Shown piece by piece: positions 10,346 to 19,892 of a DNA stretch of 64,000 nucleotides. The DNA is from Omphiscola glabra (taxonomy: Eukaryota; Mollusca; Gastropoda; Lymnaeidae). How positions within the stretch are numbered: position 1 is the stretch's first letter; every line of letters starts with the position of its first letter. The notes under the pieces were generated by a model. It was given only the letters and a program-made list of their open reading frames with translations, did no database searches and had not been told where the DNA came from. The position numbers and the translations under genes are program-made. Location of the stretch: assembly GCA_964017045.1 (NCBI GenBank), contig OZ024801.1, positions 32,723,257-32,787,256 on the forward strand, written 5' to 3'.

Positions 10346-10895
10346 GTGCCAGTCTGTGTGGTATAGAGTACAGCATTTTAGCATTGTGTCAGTCTGTGTG
10401 GTATAGAGTACAGCATTTTAGCATTGAGCCAGTCTATGTGTTAGAGTACAGCTTTTTAGCATTGTGCCAGTCTGTGTGGTAGAGTACAGATTTTTAGCAT
10501 TTTGCCAGTATGTGTGGTAGCGTACAGCTTTTTAGTATAGTGCCAGTCTGTGTGGTAGAGTACAGCTTTTTAGTATTTTGCCGTCTGTGTGGTAGTGTAC
10601 ACCTTTTTAGCATTGTGCCAGTCTGTGTGGTAGAGTACAGCTTTTTAGCATTGTGCCAGTCTGTGTGGTAGAGTACACCTTTTTAGCATTGTGCCAGTCT
10701 GTGTGGTAGAGTACAGCTTTTTAGCATTTTGCCGTCTGTGTGGTAGTGTACACCTTTTTAGCATTTTGCCGTCTGTGTGGTAGTGTACACCTTTTTAGCA
10801 TTGTGCCAGTCTGTGTGGTAGAGTACACCTTTTTAGCATTGTGCCAGTCTGTGTGGTAGAGTACAGCCTTATAGCATTGTGCCAGTCTGTTTTAG
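10345..10895. repeat. About 38 bp minisatellite, about 14-15 copies
   Basis: GTGCCAGTCTGTGTGGTAGA, followed by a TACAG/TACACCTTTTTAGCATT segment, repeats about every 38 bp. The first two units have GGTATAGAGTACAGCATTTTAG. Later units alternate between ACAGC and ACACC and between GTGCCAGTC and TTGCCGTC. Confidence 0.9.
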
Positions 10896-11560
10896 ACCAG
10901 CTTTCTACTTGACTAAATTTGTGACTCATCATCTCACCATGAGAATAATATCAGCGTTTGATTGTCTGTTTGTTTGATTTTTGATGAGGTTGAAAATCTT
11001 TGTACGCAACCGGTGACAGTAGTGTTAGAAAGTGAAAGAAAAGTTGCACATCATTTAATTTGCGCCATTTGTTACCACGTGGCACAATTAATAATGCAAT
11101 ACTTTTAAAGAAAAAACAATATTTCCTGTTTGTTTAAATTTTAATTTAAGCTATTAATAGAGTCGCCATTCAATTTAACAGAGAAGAAGATTTGTAAACT
11201 ACATATTGATGCGTGAAATAAGAACGTGTTCGCATGACGTCATTAAATTTAAATTAGAAAATAAAGAAACATTTTGCATTTAATGGAGCTTACGTGCTTC
11301 TAACAGGCAACAATTGACATTTGTAGAATACGGGACTGAACATTACATAATTAATAATACGAAATAAGTACATAATGTTTACTAATTCTGAAACAATCAG
11401 AGTGTTAAAATTCTTTTTAAAATGTTATATTGCTGTTGTAATTATTAATATGACCATTTTGTATAGCCCCCTAGCCATTATTGAAGAGATGCTGAACAAA
11501 ACGTGTATAAGTAACTTGTGGCTCAATGATTTGTGTTAGCTAAACTTGTTTTTGTAGTGT
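10896..11560. other. AT-rich region upstream of the candidate gene
   Basis: This stretch has no long open frame and no obvious repeat. It may hold the promoter of the reading frame at 11595. An inverted CCAAT box (ATTGG) next to TTCCGG, a possible ETS-type site, lies at about 11565-11576, only about 20-30 bp before the ATG. Confidence 0.4.
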
Positions 11561-11594
11561 TTTTATTGGTTCCGGCTAGCAAGTGGAGCCGATA

Positions 11595-12488
11595 ATGCTC
11601 GAGCAGTTCCGAATAAATGCTTCTATGACGTCATTAGTCCACAGGCGGCGCCTGTTACAAGAAAACGCTGCCTTCTCGGACGTCCGCGCTGAGACTTCCA
11701 AGGGAGCAGAGAAGCGTGCCCCGTTGACCCCGGCGTGTCAACAATTATCAGTCGGTGTTACTTGCTTTCCGAAAATGACGCGACCGGGAATTCCCCGTCG
11801 GCCGAACTTCTTGGCTAGGACCGGACAACGGCTGTCTATCATTATCCGCCGTTGCTGTCCGTGTAGAAGAAAAAAGAGACGGGATGAGCTCCTCCCCCAG
11901 GAAATCCAGGATGTCCTTGAAACAGAGCCACCCATTGAACTTCAACAGGCCCAGCCACAAGCAAATACTCCGCAGAGGTTACGCTCAAGGAAGGTCATCA
12001 TTATCATCCCTGAGAGGGAACCATTGACTTCCAAATGCGAACAGGCGGAGGGGCCGAGACCAAGCCGTGGCCCCAAGAAAAAATTATTGGTACCAGAGGC
12101 GTGTGAGCCCGCTGGGCCACAGGCGGACGGGCCGCGACCACGACGCGGCCCCAAGAGAAAATTATTAGTCCCAGAGACGTGTGAACCTGAAGGTCACCAG
12201 GGACGCATCCAATCAAACCTCGTAGATGAGACGTCACCCGAAGTTACCGCGGTCTTTTCAAATACAGGTGCCGGGGAACAAGCTTCGCCGGAAACACCCG
12301 ACGTCGGGCGCTTGCCTCATACACTAGAGGAAGCGCCCCCCGGAATAATGACGGTGGCGCTGCCATGGAGCCCACCGGTCATCACCACAAGGAAAGGATC
12401 CCTGGATAACTTAGTCGGGATCCTTGTCCTCAGTTTGGTAAGTCTCTTAATAGAGTTTATCTTCCAGCGCTGCACGCCCAGCTGCTGA
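11595..12488 (+). CDS. Uncharacterised 297-residue basic/proline-rich protein with a C-terminal membrane segment
   Basis: I do not recognise the family. The frame is also open upstream to a GTG at 11583, but 11595 is the first ATG, with A at -3. In order it has a basic N-terminal third with a Cys/Arg/Lys cluster (RCCPCRRKKRR), a middle part with two tandem 26-residue repeats starting at about residues 150 and 176 (each with GPRP..RGPK.KLLVPE), an acidic/proline-rich stretch, and a hydrophobic segment at about 273-290 near the end, which would suit a tail-anchored protein. The two 78 bp repeats (12042-12119 and 12120-12197) differ mainly by synonymous codon changes, which supports real coding. 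CpG and GC content exceed the surroundings. AATAAA follows 100 bp after the stop. A perfect donor-like GTAAGT at 12438 lies inside the frame, so the true transcript may splice there and the membrane segment may not be translated. It could also be one exon of a larger gene. Confidence 0.6.
   Translation: MLEQFRINASMTSLVHRRRLLQENAAFSDVRAETSKGAEKRAPLTPACQQLSVGVTCFPKMTRPGIPRRPNFLARTGQRLSIIIRRCCPCRRKKRRDELLPQEIQDVLETEPPIELQQAQPQANTPQRLRSRKVIIIIPEREPLTSKCEQAEGPRPSRGPKKKLLVPEACEPAGPQADGPRPRRGPKRKLLVPETCEPEGHQGRIQSNLVDETSPEVTAVFSNTGAGEQASPETPDVGRLPHTLEEAPPGIMTVALPWSPPVITTRKGSLDNLVGILVLSLVSLLIEFIFQRCTPSC
12042..12197 (+). repeat. Two tandem 78 bp (26-codon) repeats inside the reading frame
   Basis: Copy 1 starts CAGGCGGAGGGGCCGAGACC at 12042 and copy 2 starts CAGGCGGACGGGCCGCGACC at 12120. 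In the first 23 codon pairs I count ten that differ. Six are synonymous (Arg AGA/CGA, Arg CGT/CGC, Leu TTG/TTA, Val GTA/GTC, Glu GAG/GAA, Pro CCC/CCT) and four change the residue (Glu/Asp, Ser/Arg, Lys/Arg, Ala/Thr). Confidence 0.85.
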
Positions 12489-12587
12489 GAAGAAAGAAGC
12501 ATTCCTACCATTTACCGCGACAACGAGAAATCAAGCAAATACCGGGGACGTGTCCACACCGATACCGCAGTCAAAGACAAAAAATCA

Positions 12588-12593
12588 AATAAA
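12588..12593 (+). terminator. Candidate polyadenylation signal AATAAA
   Basis: AATAAA lies 100 bp after the stop at 12488 in the same orientation as the candidate gene. The hexamer is common by chance in AT-rich DNA, but the spacing is typical of a short 3' UTR and the local sequence is not especially AT-rich. Confidence 0.45.
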
Positions 12594-12599
12594 CACCGA

Positions 12600-13756
12600 T
12601 GAAGAGTATGACCCAAATTCTCGCGACTGTGTCAAATGAAGGAGGGAAGAAAGGTGGCAAGGCAAGAGGCTCCGATGAGCAAAGGGGGGGTGGGGCGCCT
12701 AAAACAATTCCTGAGGGAATTGAATCTAGACCAAAACGGATTGCTCCGTATTGATTTAGGTTGCCCGGTGCAAAGGTTCTGTCCTCTACGTGGTGCACCG
12801 GACTAGTAGGGCTCAGTGAAGCACTCACAGCCTGAAGCTAAAGAACCTGTACGGACCCAGAAAAATATGGGGCGTGGGGTGGGGGGATTAAACTAAAAAC
12901 TTCTAAGAGCATTTACCTTGGAGGGGGAGGGAAGGCCTGGGAGGGGGGGGGGCCTGGGGGGGACCCTCGATATAAAAAAATCAAACTAATATTCTGTTAA
13001 AACAATATTAACAGATACAAATTTATTTCAAGGCCCCTTTTAGGGCCACCAAAAAATTCCACCATTCTAAGTGGCTCTTGGGTTCTAGAAAGAAAGAATG
13101 AATGAAAGAAAGAAAAAAAGAAAGAAAGAACGAAAGAGAGAGAGAGAGGGAGAGAGAGAGAGACGGTTCTATTTGGGCTCTGGTTATAGCCATTTGTGTT
13201 TAAAGAACGCGACAGGGAAGGCAACTTTATATTTTTTTACTACTAGAGCGGCTAATACCGATGGTCTCTCTTTGAATTCACTCTTTTTTTTCCGTAGGCT
13301 ACTTACAACACTGAAAAGTTTACCAACCCAGTAGAAGGACAATGAGAAGGACAATGAGAAGGACAATGAGAAGGACTATTTAGGACTAACTTAACATTAG
13401 TACATATTGATGTATTAAAGGTATGTAGTGAAGAAGATATTATCATGTTCTGAGAAACTATTTTCTTTTAATGAAAGTGGTCATCCGGAAATGACGTCAA
13501 ACTATTTTGAAAAGTTTTTGACATCCACCACGCCCTCCTTTTTTTCTCTCTCTCTCTCCCAAAATAGTGACAAAGTTATCACATCACGGTCCATCACTAT
13601 TTCATTAATATACATATATATATTTAGTTTTACAACAAAAAGGTCTTATGTGGGTATGGAACTTCAACAGGGTATAGACAATATTTTTATTTACGCTACT
13701 TCCCTTTGAACAACCGGCATTGTTCCCCTAAGTCTGGCTAGAAATTAAACTTATGC
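12600..13756. other. Low-complexity spacer with GA tract, no gene recognised
   Basis: It contains G-rich runs at 12684-12695 and 12930-12962, a (GAAA)n/(GA)n microsatellite at about 13084-13165, and four 12 bp repeats of AGGACAATGAGA at about 13336-13378. A 51-codon plus frame starting at 12599 (MKSMTQIL...) has no recognisable features and is not called as a gene. Confidence 0.5.
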
Positions 13757-14655
13757 ACTCCTTCACACTTAACATTTGCCTCCTTCGCACCTAACATTTG
13801 CCTCCTTCGCACCTAACATTTGCCTCCTTCACACCTAACATTTGTTTCCTTCACACCTAACATTTGTCTCCTTCACATCTAACATTTGTCTCCTTCACAA
13901 CTAACATTTGTCTCCTTCACAACTAACATTTGTCTCCTTCACACCTAATATTTGCCTCCACACCTAACATTTGCCTCCTTCACACCTAACATTTGTCTCC
14001 TTCGCACCTAACATTTGCACTCCTTCACACCTAACATTTGTCTCCTTCACACCTAACATTTGTCTCCTTCACACCTAACATTTGCCTCCTTCACACCTAA
14101 CATTTGTCTCCTTCACACCTAACATTTGTCTCCTTCACACCTAACATTTTCACTCCTTCACACCTAACATTTGTCTCCTTCACACCTAACATTTGTCTCC
14201 TTCAAAACTAACATTTGCCTCCTTCACACCTAACATTTGTCTTCTTCACACCTAACATTTGTCTCCTTCACACCTAACATTTGTCTTCTTCACACCTAAC
14301 ATTTGTATCCTTCACACCTAACATTTGTATCCTTCACACCTAACATTTGCCTCCTTCACACCTAACATTTGTCTCCTTCACACCTAACATTTGTCTCCTT
14401 CACACCTAACATTTGTCTCCTTCACAAATAACATTTGCCTCCTTCACACCTAACATTTGTCTTCTTCACACCTAACATTTGTCTCCTTCACAACTAACAT
14501 TTGTCTCCTTCTCACCTAACATTTGTCTCCTTCACACCTAACATTTGTCTCCTTCACACCTAACATTTGTTTCCTTCACACCTAACATTTGTCTCCTTCA
14601 CACCTAACATTTGTCTCCTTCACACCTAACATTTGTCTCCTTCACACCTAACATT
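13757..14655. repeat. 22 bp minisatellite, about 41 copies
   Basis: CCTAACATTTGTCTCCTTCA followed by CA repeats every 22 bp. The main variants are TTTGCCTCC, TTTGTTTCC and CAACTAAC. Two units have TTTGCACTCC or TTTTCACTCC, which add or shift a base. A poly-T/poly-G tract (14676-14720) follows within 30 bp. Confidence 0.95.
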
Positions 14656-14916
14656 TGCGATTCAAATATTATTATAATTTTTTTTTTTTTTTTTTTTTTT
14701 TGGGGTGGGGGGGGGGGGTTTGGGTGTGGTGTGCGGTGTGGGAAGGGGGGTTGGGTGTGTTCTTTTGAACGAAACAAAAACATTCAAGGTTTTTAATTTT
14801 TTCAATTGTTTTTATTTTATTTTATTTATTTAGGTTAATGAAGGCAGCACACACCAGGGTGAGCTGTGGACAACACAAAAACCTATCATTGACCTTCCCC
14901 ACCCTATCTTATAGAC

Positions 14917-15062
14917 CAGTGGTTCTCAAGCTTTCTAATGCCGCGGACCCTTTAATATAATTCCTCATATCGTGCAACGTTATTTTCGTTGCCGCTTCAT
15001 AAGTGTAGAGTGTATGTGTTTGCGATGACTTTATGCGACCCCTGGGAAAGGTTGAGAGAGCG
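14917..15062 (+). mobile_element. Degraded SPIN-like hAT MITE
   Basis: It starts CAGTGGTTCTCAAGCTTTCT, followed by AATGCCGCGGACCCTTTAAT, then ATTTTCGTTGCCGCTTCATA, GTGTATGTGTTTGCGATGAC and GCGACCCCTGGGAAAGG, in the same order as the intact copy at 33963. The right end decays into GGTTGAGAGAGCG and I find no matching target duplication. Confidence 0.7.
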
Positions 15063-16009
15063 TGTGTGAGAGAGAGCGAGGCGAGAGAGCTACAAAAGGG
15101 GAGAGAATGATAATATAAATAAAAATATAAGTAGAAGAAAGAAATTGAGAGAGAGAGAGAGAGGGGGGGATGTGGGGGCTGAGAAAGAGAGACAGAGATA
15201 GATACTTAGAGTGAGAAAGAAAGAAAGAAAGAGAGAGAGAGAGGGGGGTAGGGAGGGATGTGGAGGGAGGGAGAGAGAGAGAGGGGGGGGACCAATCACT
15301 AGAAACAGACCGATCATTTGTCAGATATTCCTATAATATGGCCTCCACACTGTCTGACGCCTGATACCCGTCATCTCTCACTCATCAAATGTGGGCCAAT
15401 TATCACTCGATGGGGTTGGAGCCCCATCTCTCTTAATCCAAGTCACTTCTCAAAAACTGATATTCAATACCAAGAGTCTACTTCTTCTCTTCCATTTCCT
15501 TAACGCAGAGCCACCGCCAACAAAACATAAATAAATAAATAAAATAAGATAGGACTAAAAAAAAATAACAGAAGAGATTGATTTTTTGTTTCAAAGTCCA
15601 GAAGTCCAAGGTATTGTGGAGAGTTGTAATCAAGTAGAGACTTTTCTCACTGTAAGGGGTTTCCCCCCTCGACCAGGAGCTCGGTGGACGAGGCCGGAGA
15701 AGTTCGGCAACGGGATTCCTGGGCATTACTTGGGCTTTTCTACAAGCGATTTGCGGCCCGGGGAGGGGGGGGGGGCGCGAGAGAGGGGAGTTAAGGATGA
15801 GAAATAAAAAAAAGTTGAGGGGTGGGGGGGGGGGGGGACATTAGTATGACACATGTTTGACGAGAGGGTGAAGAAACTTTTTTTGATACTCTTTGGCAGG
15901 TGGTTTTTCTTTTTAACCCCAATAAGAAACGGAATCTCACGAGGTTAAAAGTGTCTTTTTTTTTTAAAATGGGAGTTTAACAACTGCAGTGTCTATTACG
16001 GAAAATAGG
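15063..16009. other. GA-rich microsatellites and unique spacer
   Basis: At 15063-15290 there are (GA)n and GAAAGA-rich tracts with several G runs. From 15300 to 15760 the sequence looks unique and GC-moderate, but only short frames are open. A run of G follows at 15762-15775 and another at 15823-15837. I cannot assign a gene. Confidence 0.5.
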
Positions 16010-16372
16010 TTGAGATATAAATAGAGAGAGATAGAAATAAAGAGAGATAGAAATAAAGAGAGATATAAATAAAGAAAGATGTAAATAAAGAGAGATATAA
16101 ATAAAGAGAGATGTAAATAAAGAGATATATAAATAAAGAGAGATATAAATAAAGAGAGGTATAAATAAAGAGTGATATAAATAAAGAGAGATATAAATAA
16201 AGAGATATATAAATAAAGAGATATATAAATAAAGAGAGATATACATAAAGAGAGATATACATAAATAGAGATATAAATAAAGAGAGATATAAATAAATAG
16301 AGATATAAATAAATAGAGATATACATAAAGAGAGCTATACATAAATAAAGAGAGATACAAATAAAAGGAGTG
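16010..16372. repeat. 16 bp minisatellite, about 22 copies
   Basis: ATAAATAAAGAGAGAT repeats with period 16 in the cleaner part and includes AGATAGAAATAA and ATACATAAAG variants. Minus-strand frames (SLFIYISLYLY repeats) are stop-free across it and are not genes. Confidence 0.9.
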
Positions 16373-16796
16373 TTTTGGTGTAAAGAGCAGGGTTGGGTGT
16401 GGGACTGGGCCATTATTTTGTTCATCCTCAACCTCCCCCCCCCCCCCCGCCGGAGGCCACCGCCCTAGTCTCATGGGCCCAAAAGACCCTTAGTTATAAA
16501 ATAAAAATTCGTCTGTCTACTATTACCACCGTCCAATTTTACACCACGTGGTTAATTCAAATGTTTTTTTGTTTAATTCTTGATATTAACTCGGCTGTTA
16601 TTCATGGCTCGCTGGCTGGCCACATTTTCAGAGGGCTAATACACCCACTTCCCGTCAGCTCATCGAGCTGACACTTGGCGCATAGATTTGTTGCTAATGA
16701 CAACACATTCTTTCCAATTATCAACTCTAACCCCACCCCCCATTCCAACACCCAAAAATAAGTTTTTCCTGGGGGAAGATGAAGGAAATATAATGG

Positions 16797-17062
16797 AACT
16801 TCTCATTCCTGCCAAAGACAATCATGGACTGGAACAATCTTTCAAAAGGAACAGTTGAGGCGACAACACTTGACTCATTTGCGCCCAATTGCCTCAGGCC
16901 TTCCAACCCCCAGTGCATGATACCCTCCCTCAGGTACTCTTGTAACCAGTGAAATATCCTCATCAACACCAGGCACAGAAACATTGCAAATCCCATCTAC
17001 ATTCATAGGAGCCATAATGATCAATAAATTAATCGTGGGCCATTAATGTATAGAAGAAGAAA
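16797..17062 (+). pseudogene. 3' end of a LINE (non-LTR retrotransposon)
   Basis: Translated from 16797 in one frame it gives NFSFLPKTIMDWNNL followed by SKGTVEATTLDSF, which looks like the C-terminal end of LINE ORF2 proteins (the FLPRTIRDWNxLP type). The non-coding tail ends with a TAGAAGAAGAAA microsatellite-like 3' terminus. A close relative lies at 22742-22979. The copy is 5'-truncated, as most LINE insertions are, so the reverse transcriptase is absent. Clade not assigned. Confidence 0.65.
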
Positions 17063-18691
17063 TTGATTTCACGACATAAAATTCCCGATAACTCCGCTAA
17101 ATGAGCTTCTTTAAAAAAAAAAAAACAATATCGCAACTGCGTTTGGTGCGTAATATTTTCTTTTGTTTTTCTGAAATGGTGAAATAAATCTGCGGTGTAA
17201 AAGTGGGTGGGTCATTAGAATATTAATAAAGTTCAGGGGCGTAAAAAAATATGTGCGGTTGCGAGCCTTGGGGGTAAAGAAAAGTGGGGGGGGGGGGTGG
17301 GGGGGCGGACACTAATTGGTATTCTTATAAAGTGCGTTACTTGTAGGCATGTGTCAAATTTTTAGCCCCATACCCCCCCCCCCCCCCCACAATTCTTTTA
17401 ATTGTTAATTCCAACTCTCTATACCACTACTTAAAAAGGAAAATAAACCAGGAATATTTTTTATTTATTTTTTTTTTTCAACTCCGCTCTGTTGTAAATG
17501 ACTGGGCCCTCCTTTAAAACGGGAGGTGAAGCCAACCATCTCTTTTCTCGCTTTCAATTCGAAATGTCACTGACGCACGCCTATCTACAACTTTGGCTAA
17601 GTCAAAGATCCACCGAATTTTCGATGTATCTAAAAAAAAAAAAATATTTAAAAATCCCTTACTCACTGACACAAACCAACGCTCGCGCACCCAGTTTATT
17701 TATAGATAGGTGCGCACTCAGTTTATTAATAGAAAGGTGCGCACTCAGTTTATTAATAGATAAGTGGTAAAAAAAAAGACTCAAAGAAAAACTGCTAAGT
17801 GCCTTGGTTCATATAGTAAAATCCTACAGAAATTTGACGTAAAAGCTGGTAAGGGGGAGGAGGGGAGCAGTCACTATACAAATTTTAATCATTTAAATTA
17901 ACATCTCATTTTTTTTTTTTTTTTGGTAACTTTTTTTTTTAAATATGCAGAACTCAATTTCATGTCATTCAGGATGACACCCAAATTCCTAACCCATCCA
18001 CCGCCGTTGTAACCCCCCCCCCCCTTTACACCCCCTCCACCCCCCCCCCCCCCCCCCCCCCCCCAGTCCTCGATTTAATCATATCCAACTATCTCCAAAC
18101 GTGAACTTCGTTAAACATCATTCCACTCCCCCAACATTCGACAAACACACACCCCACTCCCCCCAACACGAGGGAGGATCTCTCTTTCAAATCGAGGCTG
18201 GGGTCACGAGACACATCTCCACTTGATGTCTCGCAAGCTTCCCTTCTATACTCTCTAAGACAAATTTTTCTTCAGTTAAAAAAAAAAAAAGAAAATAAGA
18301 AGAAGAAGAAGTAAAGAATCAAAAAAAAAAAAAAAAAAAGTTCTCTCAGAGTCCGGACGCAATCAGTCGCGTTTGCCGCTTTGCATTGTGCAAACACGAG
18401 CCGATCCGGGCCACCCATCGCACATCCCTAAGCCTAGATGGCACGGTTTAACCCCTGGCCGAAATCGTGTTGTCACTTCCGTTAAGCCGCGTGACATACA
18501 ATTACGCAAGCGTCACCCCCCCCCCCCCCCACACGTGCAGATGCGTAAGGAATAGAGAGGATGGGTCCATGGGGGGGGGGGGGGGAAGGCAGATCCGTTT
18601 AATTCCGTGCAATGCCTGACGGGATTTGGGCAGTGGTTGCCTCCCCCCCCCCCTTTTCCACTTACCCCTTTTCGCTTATGTTATGTTTAAT
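17063..18691. other. Homopolymer-rich spacer with a 27 bp triplet repeat
   Basis: No gene recognised. There are long G or C runs (17287-17306, 17376-17387, 18010-18064, 18517-18530, 18572-18585) and A or T runs. At 17676-17765 a 27 bp unit with GTGCGCACTCAGTTTATTAA occurs three times; a similar GAAAGGTGCGCA is found again at about 29950. Confidence 0.6.
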
Positions 18692-19077
18692 CAGCGGTTC
18701 CCGTGTTGGGACAATGCTGATATTTCTGTTATTTTTTTAAAGGATACCGCAAAAACAGATCTAACCTATTGCAAAATAATAAAAAATAATTATTGAAAAA
18801 AAAAAAAATTTAAGGAAATTTTTTTTAAAATTATTTCCTTTATACACTATATTGTATGTATGTATGGCATCTTTCCGTCTACGAGAGACGATAGATTATC
18901 TTTTCTGGTTGCAGCTCTTCGTGTGGTAAAAATGATATATTAATGATAAAAGATCACCGTTGACTGCCTCAGTTAGGACATTATTAATCATCCTAAAGAA
19001 ACTTTTTATCATGAGACCCCCCCCAAACCCACCCGATAGTTTATCCCAAAAATTTTCAAGTTGATTGAGAACCACTG
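18692..19077 (+). mobile_element. Possible hAT-type element (weak)
   Basis: The left end CAGCGGTTCCCGTGTTGG and the right end TTGATTGAGAACCACTG are inverted and hAT-like in their outer 8-10 bases. The 8 bp flanks (TGTTTAAT and GTTGCCAA) do not match, and the interior is long for this MITE family, so the two ends may belong to different insertions. Confidence 0.3.
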
Positions 19078-19386
19078 GTTGCCAAAGAAGGTGTTTTCAG
19101 TTTGTTAGCCCAAGTATTTAACGCCAGACTTTTAAATAAAAAAAAAATAAAAATAGAGGAGGAAGAAGAAGAGGAGAGATGGGCTAAAAATAGAATCGTT
19201 TCACGTGTTTCATTATCCTCTTTGTTTTCAGCATCGGATTCACCATCACGATGCAGAAAATGAAATGGAGAGAAAAGAATTCACTAAAGAAAGCGAACGA
19301 CCTAATTGTTGATCACGCGACGGCAGCTTATTTGGAATAATAATAGTATTTCCGGGTCTGCTGACCAAATGGCAAAGGTCAAAAAA

Positions 19387-19426
19387 GCACGTGACTGTGA
19401 TAGTTTACAGGAAGTGTAATGGCGAC
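19387..19426. promoter_or_regulatory. Promoter-like motif cluster: E-box, ETS site, ATGGCG
   Basis: GCACGTGAC (19387-19395), ACAGGAAGTG (19407-19416) and AATGGCGAC (19418-19426) lie within 40 bp. CACGTGAC is a bHLH site, CAGGAAGTG a strong ETS/GABP-type site, and AATGGCG the core of a YY1-type site. This combination is typical of housekeeping promoters in animals. The ATG in ATGGCGACTAGC opens only eight codons, so if this is a transcription start the first exon is probably non-coding. No downstream exon is identified; arrays begin at 19612. Confidence 0.35.
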
Positions 19427-19611
19427 TAGCCGGTCCGTTAAATGAGCACCGAGATGACCGGCTTACAACCATTTTTATGACAATTTTTAATCAAAAAGGC
19501 GAAAACGTCGCAGCGGGCAGCTCTGGGGGGTGGGGGGCAGTTCAAGGTCAGGTCAAAGGTTAAATTAAGAAGCGGCGACTCACCGACTATTTTTATGTTG
19601 TTTTTCTTTAT

Positions 19612-19760
19612 TTTGTGTGGGTCTCTTCAGTCCGGTTGTAAACTACACCATGACGCAACAATGTGTGAGTCTCTTCAGTCCGGTTGTAAACTACACCATG
19701 ACGCAACAATGTGTGGGTCTCTTCAGTCCGGATGTAAACTACACCATGACGCAACAATGA
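19612..19760. repeat. 48 bp repeat, 3 copies
   Basis: TGTGTGGGTCTCTTCAGTCC, then TGTAAACTACACCATGACGC and AACAA, recur three times at 48 bp spacing. Copies differ at GGGTCTC/GAGTCTC and GGTTG/GGATG. Confidence 0.9.
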
Positions 19761-19892
19761 ATCCAAGCAGTCCTCATTAGATCGGAGTTCGGAGTCGAGA
19801 TGACGTATTATATCCTGGCCGGACTGGCAGAAATAACCCACCCACGGTTGTAACGTCACGTGACAGGCTATCGGTTGAGTTTATCGTTTAAG

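Noticed and set aside
12571..12828. Minus-strand 85-codon frame with a hydrophobic end
   Set aside because: It overlaps the 3' side of the candidate gene on the other strand, is proline-rich because of the G-rich plus strand, and has no supporting motif.
16727..16996. Minus-strand 89-codon frame at the LINE end
   Set aside because: It is the antisense of the LINE ORF2 C-terminus, which reads convincingly on the plus strand.
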